Assembly (NCBI GenBank): GCA_002401215.1
Contig: NVSL01000019.1
Coordinates: forward strand, 16,837 to 23,480
Length of the DNA: 6,644 nt
Origin: Flavobacteriaceae bacterium
Lineage (GTDB): Bacteria > Bacteroidota > Bacteroidia > Flavobacteriales > Flavobacteriaceae
Direction: 5' to 3'
Below the pieces are notes generated by a model that searched no databases, was not told the origin of the DNA, and saw only the letters and a list, made by a program, of their open reading frames with translations. The position numbers and the translations under genes were made by a program. Position 1 is the stretch's first letter; each line of letters opens with the position of its first letter. This document shows positions 1 through 6,091 of the stretch, one piece after another.

Positions 1-22
1 TAACTGATTTTCATTTTTAAAG

Positions 23-1494
23 TTATTTCTTCCCAACAACTTCTTCCAAAATTTCACCATCAGCGCCAGAAGGAGGTTTTGTGCCCATTAAATGAGCTAA
101 GGTAATTGCGATGTCTTTAGGTTCTATTTTTCTGTTAATGGTTTGTTATTTCATTTTCCATCCAGCAAAAATTACAGGAACATACGAATCATACTCCCAT
201 GGTCCACCATGATTTGTTGCTACAATTTCTCCATCAAAATCATTAAAATAATATTGTGGACTCAATAAAATTAGAATATCACCAGAGCGTTTGCTATTAA
301 AATTTCTGATTGCTTTTCTGTTTAAATACGTATCTGGTAAATGATTATTTTGCAATTCTGAACTTGTAATTGCAGTTGCGATTCCTTTAATTGTCATCAA
401 TTCATTGGCGATTGCTTTTTGCACTACTGCCAAATCCAATCCTTTTTCGGCAATCACTTTTTGATTTAAATAAACATACGGCGGAAAGAAATCAAGAATC
501 AATTCTTGCCCAATTCCAAACTCCTTTTTCAATTTCTCAATAGATGGTTCTTTATCCCATTTGTTTGGAGATACATAATCAGAATCAATTCCGTGCTTAT
601 TTAAAAAACCTGCAGCTTCGGGTCCTCCGTGGTCTGCAGACAAAATAATTAAAGTGTTTTCTAAGCCTACATACTTATCAACATAGGCAAATAAATCTGC
701 CAACGTACGGTCTAATCGCAACATATTATCTTCGGCTTCTAAGCTAGATGGGCTAAATAAATGCCCCACATAATCCGTAGAAGAAAAACTAATAGCTAAA
801 AAATCTGTGGTATCATCTTTCCCTATTTCTTCTCCTTTAATCAACTCTTTTGCAAAGCTGAGTGTTAAATCATCTCCCGCAGGAGAGTAAATTAAAAAGC
901 TATTAAAATACTTTCCTTTTGCTGATCCATAGCTATGCGGAAAAGTTTTTCCAAATCCTGCTACGTCCATTTCCCACTCATTGTCATCTTCATCACCATA
1001 CATATAGGTTGATTGCTTATTCAACAAGTTCCAAGACTTACCTCCAAACATTTTTGCAGGATATTTTTTACTATTCCACTTCTCTGCCCATTTTGGATAC
1101 GCATCGTAATAATACGAACTTGTAATAAACTCGCCATTTTTTTAGAGAACCAAAATGCCTTACCGGTATGTCCTGCCAAGGCAACTGCCCCTCTATCTTT
1201 TACTGAAACTCCGAATATTTTAGCTTTTCCATTTTGTTTTAGGTTGAGTTCATCACTAAAAGTAGTGACCATAATATTTGCTGGCGAGCGTCCATCGGTA
1301 GATGCTAATTTTTGAGAAGTATCTATTTCAGTATCCTCATCTATATCGGCTCCTTTAGATAAAATATGATAGCGAGGGTCTTCTATATTATAGTTTAATT
1401 TTCCTGTTTCACGGTCGAACCAAACGTTCGAAATCATTCCGTGTTCAGAAGGATCTGCTCCTGTTGCCAAGGTTGTATGTCCAACAACAGTCTC
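23..1494 (-). pseudogene. Decayed PafA-type alkaline phosphatase (5'-truncated, frameshifted, nonsense codon)
   Basis: This is the remnant of a secreted or periplasmic metal-dependent phosphatase of the alkaline phosphatase superfamily, closest in motif layout to PafA, which releases phosphate from monoesters. Translated in pieces, it keeps the nucleophile threonine in ETVVGH (codon at 1489-1491). An Asn follows 21 residues later in MISNVWFD, matching the T79/N100 spacing of PafA, and KDRG matches K162/R164. Metal ligands appear as STDYVGH and SADHG, with the two Asp 47 residues apart as for D305/D352, and as the His of TNHGG. Three lesions are visible. Homology ends near 1494 with a TAA at 1504-1506, so the signal peptide and first metal-binding Asp are missing. 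The A run at 1137-1143 is one base short, shifting the frame between FSKK and NGEF. An in-frame TAA at 146-148 precedes 40 more family-like codons (QTINRKIEPKDIAITLAH onward) ending at TAA 23-25. Family membership is strong and loss of function very likely. The A-run lesion alone could be a sequencing error. Confidence 0.85.
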
Positions 1495-1649
1495 TAGTTG
1501 ATTTTATTTATAATCTTCGTAAAAATAATATATCTTTAAAGAATAAAGGTATTTCAATTATGACAATCGTAAGAAAATATCAATCTTACACATCAAATCA
1601 TTTCCAAAATGTTTTAAAAAGCAATTTGGAATTTTACCTTCGGAAGTAA
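1495..1649 (+). other. Unidentified open stretch abutting the phosphatase truncation; possible 3' end of a lost gene
   Basis: Where the phosphatase homology stops, the plus strand is open for about 50 codons up to a TAA at 1647-1649. The reading (for example LVDFIYNLRKNNISLKNKG, later FQNVLKSNLEFYLRK) is rich in Lys, Asn and Ile. The open frame continues back into phosphatase sequence only as antisense, so if it was ever a gene its 5' part is gone. I recognise no family in it. In DNA this AT-rich a 50-codon open stretch can arise by chance, so it is recorded mainly to describe what sits beside the junction. Confidence 0.2.
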
Positions 1650-1681
1650 AAAAAACAGAAAGTTCTCTTTTGCTAAAGAGA
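1648..1681 (-). terminator. Possible weak terminator at the end of the mevalonate/prenyltransferase operon
   Basis: On the minus strand a 7-bp perfect stem (TCTCTTT/AAAGAGA, plus positions 1664-1670 and 1675-1681, 4-nt loop) overlaps the stop codon of the prenyltransferase gene. It is followed 8 nt later by a run of eight T. The stem is AT-rich and the T run is not adjacent, so this is a poor intrinsic terminator. Its place right after the last operon gene is the main reason to list it. Confidence 0.35.
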
Positions 1682-2587
1682 CAGCAATCTTTCGATAATT
1701 ACCGAAGTATCAATCAACATCAAACTAAATATGCCTGCAAAAATGAGCAGCTTTAATAAGTTGTGAAGGATGATATAACGCTGTTTTGTGTGAGACCTCC
1801 ACAGCAAAAAAATAAATATCAGCAAAGAAAACCCAGCAGCATAGAAATAATATTTCATCCATCCTATTTCTGGATATTGCCACAACAAATAAATCGGAAT
1901 CAGAATTAAAATCAGCAAAAAAGTGCTCAATTTTTTAATAAAAACTTCTCCATATTTTATCGCAACTGTTTGATTATTTACTAAAATATCACCATCCATA
2001 TTTTCGAGGTTTTTCATCAATTCTCGTATCAATAATAATAGGAATAAGAAAACCGCATGGACAAAAATAATACTTGAAAAATTCTTGTAATAAACAAACA
2101 CCGCAAAAAATGGAAGTATGGTTAGAATCGCTGCGGAGATCAACCCTATAATCGGAAACTTCTTTAATTTATGCGAATAAAACCATATCAAGAAAATATA
2201 AATCGCAAAAAATGCCGATGCGCGCCAAGACACTAAATACGCCAAAAAGACGCCGATAAAATTTAGCAAAAAATAAATACTCAGTTTTGTTTTCTGACTT
2301 ACATAACTATCAATCTTAGACTTAACGGGTCTATTGATTTGGTCTTTTTCTTTATCATAAAAATTATTGATAATATACCCCGAAGCAATCACACAAACGG
2401 ATGCCAACACAATAAAAAATAAATTAAAATCGAATAAGACATGTGAAAGTGATTTGTGTGGAGAAAAAATAAATATCGCTGCCAAATATTGAGCCACCAC
2501 CAACGCTAAAATATTATAACCGCGCACCACAGAAAACAAGCTGAAAATTTTTAATCCGAATTGTTTGAGTGTAGTATTATTCGACAT
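1673..2587 (-). CDS. UbiA-family membrane prenyltransferase (annotated in flavobacteria as geranylgeranylglycerol-phosphate geranylgeranyltransferase-like)
   Basis: This 304-residue integral inner-membrane protein should transfer a polyprenyl chain from its diphosphate to an acceptor. It has about eight or nine hydrophobic segments, usual for UbiA. The first Asp-rich motif is NNFYDKEKDQINRP (residues 74-87; N74, D78, D82), which binds Mg-diphosphate. The second is RELMKNLENMDGD (188-200). As I remember close relatives, this loop usually reads RE..KDLEN..GD, so N193 stands where an Asp is common, with D198 and D200 nearby. The ATG at 2587 lies 44 nt after the mevalonate kinase stop, so the two genes are probably cotranscribed, and the enzyme sits directly downstream of the pathway that makes its prenyl donor. 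The acceptor cannot be read from sequence: digeranylgeranylglyceryl-phosphate-like, quinone-like and other acceptors are all possible. The family call is secure, the specific product name is not. Confidence 0.85.
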   Translation of the reverse strand: MSNNTTLKQFGLKIFSLFSVVRGYNILALVVAQYLAAIFIFSPHKSLSHVLFDFNLFFIVLASVCVIASGYIINNFYDKEKDQINRPVKSKIDSYVSQKTKLSIYFLLNFIGVFLAYLVSWRASAFFAIYIFLIWFYSHKLKKFPIIGLISAAILTILPFFAVFVYYKNFSSIIFVHAVFLFLLLLIRELMKNLENMDGDILVNNQTVAIKYGEVFIKKLSTFLLILILIPIYLLWQYPEIGWMKYYFYAAGFSLLIFIFLLWRSHTKQRYIILHNLLKLLIFAGIFSLMLIDTSVIIERLLSL

Positions 2588-2631
2588 TTAAATGAAAATA
2601 ATAGAGATTTCTACCTACATAGAAATAACAG

Positions 2632-3558
2632 TTAAAATCTATAAACCAATTCTAATTTATATTTTTTTAGGATTTCTTTTGCTTTCGCGTAATCTTCGGT
2701 AAACCCAAGGATATAACCTCCACCACCAGATCCGCAAAGTTTTAAATAATACGCATTGGTGTCAATTCCTTTTTGCCATAACGAATGAAATGCAGTTGGA
2801 ATCATCGGTTTAAAATTAGACAAAACAACTTTTGATAATTGTTTTACATTCCCAAATAATGAATTGACATTTCCGTGTAAAAAGTCTTCAATACAAGCAT
2901 CAGTATATTTTGCAAAATCTTCATTTAGCATTTTTCTAAAACCTTCGTTTTTCATCTTGTTCATAAAGATATTCACCATTGGTGCAGTTTCTCCAGTCAT
3001 CTCAGAATCTAACAAAAAGACAGCACCTCTTCCCTCTTTTTGAGATGGAATACCAGTAGCTTCTAAATTGTCTTTAGAGTTGATTAATATTGGTAAACTA
3101 AGGTAAGAATTCAACGGGTCTAAACCAGAACTTTTTCCGTGAAAAAACGATTCCATCAAAGAGAAAATTGCTTTTAACTTTAGCAACTTTTCTCTGGTTA
3201 AATTTTCTAATACGGTAATTTTATCATCAACATATTTATCGTAAATCGCAGCAACCAAAGCCCCTGAGCTCCCAACTCCATATCCTTGTGGTATGCTAGA
3301 ATCGAAATACATTCCGCGGTCAATATCTGTTTTAAATTCTGACAAATTAAACTGAACTAAATCTGTTTTTAAAGTCAATAAATAACTGTAAAATTTTTGA
3401 AGATTTTTGTTTGATTTTTCTGCTTCAGCAGCTAATTTTTCTGAAACTTTTAACGCTCCTTGATATGAGTTGTACGGTATCGCCAATCCTTTAGAATCTT
3501 TGATAATTCCGTACTCACCAAAGAGTAATATTTTTGCATAAAATAAGGGTCCTTTCAT
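2632..3558 (-). CDS. Mevalonate kinase (GHMP kinase family)
   Basis: This 308-residue cytosolic enzyme phosphorylates mevalonate with ATP, an early step of the mevalonate route to isopentenyl diphosphate. All three GHMP motifs are present. The N-terminal substrate-side motif is KILLFGEYGII (9-19), the glycine-rich ATP loop is PQGYGVGSSGALVAA (90-104), and the C-terminal motif is KLCGSGGGGYILGF (273-286). The segment MESFFHGKSSGLDPLNSYL (135-153) matches the mevalonate kinase E...HG.SSG.D signature, which supplies the Mg-binding Glu (E136) and the catalytic Asp (D147). The length is usual for the family, no lesions are seen, and the ATG at 3556-3558 starts the conserved MKGPLFYAKILL. It lies 39 nt after the four-helix-bundle gene and 44 nt before the prenyltransferase gene. 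A phosphomevalonate kinase activity for this GHMP protein cannot be strictly excluded, but the HGxSSGxD motif favours mevalonate. Confidence 0.92.
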   Translation of the reverse strand: MKGPLFYAKILLFGEYGIIKDSKGLAIPYNSYQGALKVSEKLAAEAEKSNKNLQKFYSYLLTLKTDLVQFNLSEFKTDIDRGMYFDSSIPQGYGVGSSGALVAAIYDKYVDDKITVLENLTREKLLKLKAIFSLMESFFHGKSSGLDPLNSYLSLPILINSKDNLEATGIPSQKEGRGAVFLLDSEMTGETAPMVNIFMNKMKNEGFRKMLNEDFAKYTDACIEDFLHGNVNSLFGNVKQLSKVVLSNFKPMIPTAFHSLWQKGIDTNAYYLKLCGSGGGGYILGFTEDYAKAKEILKKYKLELVYRF

Positions 3559-3573
3559 ATCTATTTAATTAAC

Positions 3574-3598
3574 AATGAATGATTAAAAATTAATAATT
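3574..3598. repeat. Left copy of an imperfect inverted repeat flanking the four-helix-bundle gene
   Basis: This 25-nt stretch matches the reverse complement of 3979-4003 at 21 of 25 positions (shared blocks AATGAA, AAAAAT and AATAATT). It touches the stop codon of the four-helix-bundle gene. Both copies are AT-rich, which weakens the significance, but their symmetrical placement around one gene is notable. Confidence 0.5.
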
Positions 3599-3945
3599 TA
3601 TTGTTTAGATGATTTTACAATAGTAACTAAAATTTTCAATATTTCGGTTGATTTTTTCTGAAACTTTTCAAAAGTCATCTTACTGATAAACTTTGTTTTA
3701 TACAACAACTCCAACCAATAATCTGTTTCATTTGCCTCCTTTAAACTGATTGACATTTTATGAATAAAATCCGGTTTGCTCTGAGCAAATTCTGCTTCTC
3801 TCACATTGGCGCCAATCGAAGTTCCAAATTTTAATAACTGTCGCGACATCACAAATTCTTTTTCAAGAACCAATTCTTTGTAGAGGTTTACAATGTCAAT
3901 AGCAAAATCAAAACTTTTTTCTTTAATAATATTTCTTCTTTTCAT
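3598..3945 (-). CDS. Four-helix-bundle protein of the S23 / 23S rRNA intervening-sequence family
   Basis: This 115-residue, probably cytosolic protein has no established biochemical role. It shows the family signature: RQLLKFGTSIGANVREAE (35-52) in the second helix, then DFIHKMSISLKEANETDYWL (59-78) in the third. Helix one (about 11-30) and helix four (about 92-112) complete the bundle. Relatives are found inside 23S rRNA intervening sequences, scattered through Bacteroidota genomes, and as distant relatives of the Avd accessory protein of diversity-generating retroelements. No rRNA or reverse transcriptase is visible here. The gene sits between mvaD and mevalonate kinase on the same strand with 39-nt gaps on both sides, flanked by imperfect inverted repeats, so it looks like a guest in the operon. 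It is intact and would be transcribed with the pathway genes. The family call is confident; function is unknown. Confidence 0.88.
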   Translation of the reverse strand: MKRRNIIKEKSFDFAIDIVNLYKELVLEKEFVMSRQLLKFGTSIGANVREAEFAQSKPDFIHKMSISLKEANETDYWLELLYKTKFISKMTFEKFQKKSTEILKILVTIVKSSKQ

Positions 3946-3978
3946 AACAGCAATTTTTAATTATAAACTTTTCCTTTT

Positions 3979-4003
3979 AATTATTCATTTTTCATTCTTC
4001 ATT
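3979..4003. repeat. Right copy of the imperfect inverted repeat, overlapping the 3' end of mvaD
   Basis: This 25-nt stretch is the inverted partner of 3574-3598 (21/25 identical after reverse complementing). Read on the minus strand it encodes the last residues of MvaD (MKNEK) and its TGA stop, so the decarboxylase C-terminus is written in repeat sequence. Confidence 0.5.
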
Positions 4004-5109
4004 AACACCGCTCCTCTACCAACTCCATCTTCAATATACTGATTATTCTGACAAAATTGTTTTAATTCTATATCAACAAATTTTGCAATAGTCTCTTTTT
4101 CAGATGTTGGAAATAGTAAATGAACATTGGCTCCTGCATCTAAAGTAAAACAGACATTCGAATTTATTATTTCTCTATACTCCCAAATTTTATGAATGAT
4201 TTTTAAGGTATTTGGTTTCATCAAAATAAAATACGGATTCGATGTCATCATCATTGCATGCAAGGTCAAAGCTTCACTTTCTACTAAATTTACAAATGCT
4301 TTTAAATCTCCTGATTTTAAAATGGATTTCATTTTACTAATGTTCTCTTCAGCTTGTTGAAAGCGGTTTTCTGCAAACGGATGCCCAATCATTAAATCAT
4401 GACCCAGCGTACTGCTCACTTGTTTTTCACCTTTATCAACTAACAAAATTGTGTCTTGATAATTTTTAAAATTTGAATGAACTTCATCAGTAAATTCTAC
4501 TCCATACAAATTAGAGCTATCTTTTATTTCTTGATGTTCTCCCCAAACTACGACTTCTCCTTTTACCGATCTGCATGCCGACCCCGAACCTAATCGTGCT
4601 AAAAAGGAGGCTTTTTTGTAGAAGTATTCGTCAGATATTTCTGAATTTAATTCTTTTTCAAGACTCATCACACACAATGCCAAAGCGCTCATTCCACTTG
4701 CTGAGGATGCGATTCCAGAACTATGCGGAAAAGAATTTTCTGATTCTATTTTAAAATCAAAATCTTTTAAATAGGGACAGTATTTTTCTATCCGCTTAAA
4801 AAATGTTGCAATTTTTGGTTTAAAGTCATCTTTCTTTTTTCCTTCGAAATAGATATCGAAAACAGGATGAGATTTCTCGTCCCGATAACTATCGGGAGCG
4901 CTCAAAATGACATTCTTACTAAACGACAATGTTGTGATTGTATGGCAAGCATCCAAGGTAAAACTGATAGAAGTGTTTTCTGGAATTTGAGGTTCTCGCT
5001 TTCCCCAATATTTTACCAAAGCTATGTTACTCGGAGTTTTCCAAGTAAAGGAACCTTTAGTAAGTTTTGATGTATCTATTGATCGAGGAATAAAATCTTG
5101 TTCTATCAA
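3985..5109 (-). CDS. mvaD: Diphosphomevalonate decarboxylase
   Basis: This cytosolic GHMP-superfamily enzyme converts diphosphomevalonate and ATP to isopentenyl diphosphate, ADP, phosphate and CO2, the last step of the mevalonate pathway. From the chosen start it has 374 residues, somewhat longer than many bacterial homologs. In order it shows TPSNIALVKYWGKR (substrate binding; residues 25-38), NTSIS, the ATP loop FPHSSGIASSASGMSALAL (127-145), the hallmark RLGSGSACRS (172-181), and TLDAGANVHLL with the catalytic Asp (about residue 324). There is no ATG. An upstream TTG at 5127 lies inside the likely promoter box CAAAGATA (5125-5132), while TTG at 5107-5109 gives MIEQDFIP, which fits the N-terminus I expect in flavobacterial homologs, so I prefer 5109. 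An in-frame palindrome encodes the APDSYRD segment. The last codons lie in a repeat that borders the next gene. It is the first gene of the operon. Confidence 0.92.
   Translation of the reverse strand: MIEQDFIPRSIDTSKLTKGSFTWKTPSNIALVKYWGKREPQIPENTSISFTLDACHTITTLSFSKNVILSAPDSYRDEKSHPVFDIYFEGKKKDDFKPKIATFFKRIEKYCPYLKDFDFKIESENSFPHSSGIASSASGMSALALCVMSLEKELNSEISDEYFYKKASFLARLGSGSACRSVKGEVVVWGEHQEIKDSSNLYGVEFTDEVHSNFKNYQDTILLVDKGEKQVSSTLGHDLMIGHPFAENRFQQAEENISKMKSILKSGDLKAFVNLVESEALTLHAMMMTSNPYFILMKPNTLKIIHKIWEYREIINSNVCFTLDAGANVHLLFPTSEKETIAKFVDIELKQFCQNNQYIEDGVGRGAVLMKNEK
4880..4897. repeat. TCCCGATA/TATCGGGA palindrome inside mvaD
   Basis: A perfect 8-bp inverted repeat with a 2-nt loop (TCCCGATA-AC-TATCGGGA on the plus strand) lies in the mvaD coding region and reads PDSYRD in frame. 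It is much more GC-rich than its surroundings. I recall very similar CCCGATA..TATCGGG palindromes as dispersed repeats in Bacteroidota genomes, but this cannot be verified from one window. Confidence 0.6.
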
Positions 5110-5124
5110 GGTAAATTGTTTTTG

Positions 5125-5132
5125 CAAAGATA
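5125..5132 (-). promoter_or_regulatory. Candidate Bacteroidota -7 promoter box for the mvaD operon
   Basis: The minus strand reads TATCTTTG, matching the TAnnTTTG -7 consensus of the Bacteroidota primary sigma factor. It lies about 15 nt upstream of the preferred TTG start at 5109, which would leave a short leader. No good TTG -33 element is found at the usual 17-23 nt spacing, so the site rests on the -7 box and its position. Confidence 0.45.
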
Positions 5133-5139
5133 ATGAAAA

Positions 5140-5278
5140 TTTGAAGTTGAAAGCCCGAAGTTAGAAGTACAAATTAGCAAGGATGATTTACGAGGTACGA
5201 AGTTGGAATCTTATATTGAAATTTGATTATCTTATTTGGTGTTTGGAATTTGTTTTTTGGAATTTGGGGATTTGGCAC
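5140..5278. repeat. Degenerate GAAGTT / TTTGGAATTTG microrepeats between mvaD and the lipoprotein gene
   Basis: The first half (5141-5206) repeats variants of GAAGTT and GAAGTAC (TTGAAGTTGAAAG, CGAAGTTAGAAGTAC, GGTACGAAGTTGGAAT). The second half (about 5217-5276) repeats ATTTGG / GGAATTTG several times at spacings of about 7 to 15 nt. Such microrepeats are familiar in intergenic DNA of Bacteroidota. The plus strand is open here, but the translation (repeated W-N-L-type residues) looks like translated repeat, so no protein is called. Confidence 0.5.
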
Positions 5279-5320
5279 TTCTTAAATATAAAAAGTACAT
5301 TAACAATTAAACAATATAAA

Positions 5321-5920
5321 ATGAAAAAAAGAACCCTAAATTTATTAATAGCTATAATTATTTTAGCTGTGACTATTAGTTGTGATAACGATAATGATCC
5401 TACCAATAATGTATGTGAAAATAATTATGTAACTGATTTAATCACTACTGCTTTTTCAACTGCAAATGGTTATGATGATTTGCCAGAATGGATGGATTTA
5501 GAAACACACGAATATGAAATTCAAATTAATGCAGATGGCGAGATATGTAGTGTAGGCTATCAAAATCCAAGTACATATACAGGAGGATATACTATTGAAA
5601 TTATTAACAATACAAATGCTTCTGCAATTGATTATTCTGGAACGCATACCTTTTCACAAACAGCTTTAGATTATCAAACCATAACTCCAGTGCAAGTATC
5701 TAGTGGTGATTTTATTACTGTTAAACGAACCATTTTACCTGGGTACACCAATTTAAATGAAACCTTAGGGCGTGTTTTAAGACCTACTAATTTAACAAAT
5801 ATAGCGTATCCTGTAACACAAGGAAATGTGGTTTTTCAAGGGTCAGTATTTTATGGAGCAGGAGGTCCTATAGCTAATATTGCTCAACCTTATATTGCTT
5901 TAGGTTTTAAAGTGAATTAG
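5321..5920 (+). CDS. Small predicted lipoprotein of unknown function
   Basis: This 199-residue orphan protein starts with a classic lipoprotein signal: MKKR, a hydrophobic core (about 8-19), and a lipobox ending TISC with the lipidated Cys at residue 21. The residues right after it (DNDND) are acidic, resembling the export signal that sends flavobacterial lipoproteins to the cell surface, so an outer-membrane, possibly surface-exposed location is inferred. The mature part is rich in Thr, Asn, Tyr and Gly, looks like beta-rich secreted protein, and shows no domain I recognise. ATG 5321 is chosen over the open frame extending back to 5183 because only it gives a signal peptide at the N-terminus and the upstream part is microrepeat. 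It is transcribed away from mvaD and ends before a strong terminator at 6012-6057, so it is probably monocistronic. Confidence 0.82.
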   Translation: MKKRTLNLLIAIIILAVTISCDNDNDPTNNVCENNYVTDLITTAFSTANGYDDLPEWMDLETHEYEIQINADGEICSVGYQNPSTYTGGYTIEIINNTNASAIDYSGTHTFSQTALDYQTITPVQVSSGDFITVKRTILPGYTNLNETLGRVLRPTNLTNIAYPVTQGNVVFQGSVFYGAGGPIANIAQPYIALGFKVN

Positions 5921-6011
5921 TTTATAGTCATTTGTAAGTTTTATTTTCTTTTCTTGAATCTTAAAATACTACTTTAATTACTATACCTTAATCCATTAGT
6001 ATCAATTAACA

Positions 6012-6057
6012 AAAAAAGTAAAATCCTCATCAATTAAGATGAGGATTTTACTTTTTT
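6012..6057. terminator. Strong bidirectional intrinsic terminator
   Basis: A perfect 20-bp stem (6012-6031 paired with 6038-6057) encloses a 6-nt AATTAA loop. The stem core is GTAAAATCCTCATC and its outer ends are A6 on the left and T6 on the right, so either strand yields a hairpin ending in a U tract. It lies between the convergent lipoprotein (plus) and formate-tetrahydrofolate ligase (minus) genes, as expected for a shared terminator. It is 91 nt past the lipoprotein stop. Confidence 0.88.
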
Positions 6058-6082
6058 GTCATTCCTACGAAGGCAGGAATCC
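6058..6082. repeat. GTCATTCCTACGAAGGCAGGAATCC-type repeat element
   Basis: This short element starts directly at the terminator edge. It is an imperfect inverted repeat (ATTCCT...AGGAAT, 6061-6080). Near-identical CATTCCTGCGAAGGCAGGAATC sequences are, to my knowledge, dispersed repeats in many bacterial genomes. Confidence 0.6.
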
Positions 6083-6091
6083 ATAATTTAT

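Noticed and set aside
919..1315. Two plus-strand open frames opposite the phosphatase remnant
   Set aside because: They are antisense to clear phosphatase homology, contain no recognisable motif, and have no start context; treated as shadows.
3598..3945. Diversity-generating retroelement (Avd-like four-helix bundle)
   Set aside because: No reverse transcriptase, template repeat or variable-repeat target gene is visible in the window; the signature fits the S23 family.
3598..3945. 23S rRNA intervening sequence
   Set aside because: No rRNA sequence surrounds the gene; it sits between two protein-coding genes of the mevalonate pathway.
4867..5070. Plus-strand 67-codon open frame inside mvaD
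   Set aside because: It is antisense to the conserved N-terminal part of MvaD and has no family features.
5183..5320. N-terminal extension of the lipoprotein
   Set aside because: The extra 46 residues are translated microrepeat and would bury the lipoprotein signal peptide inside the protein.
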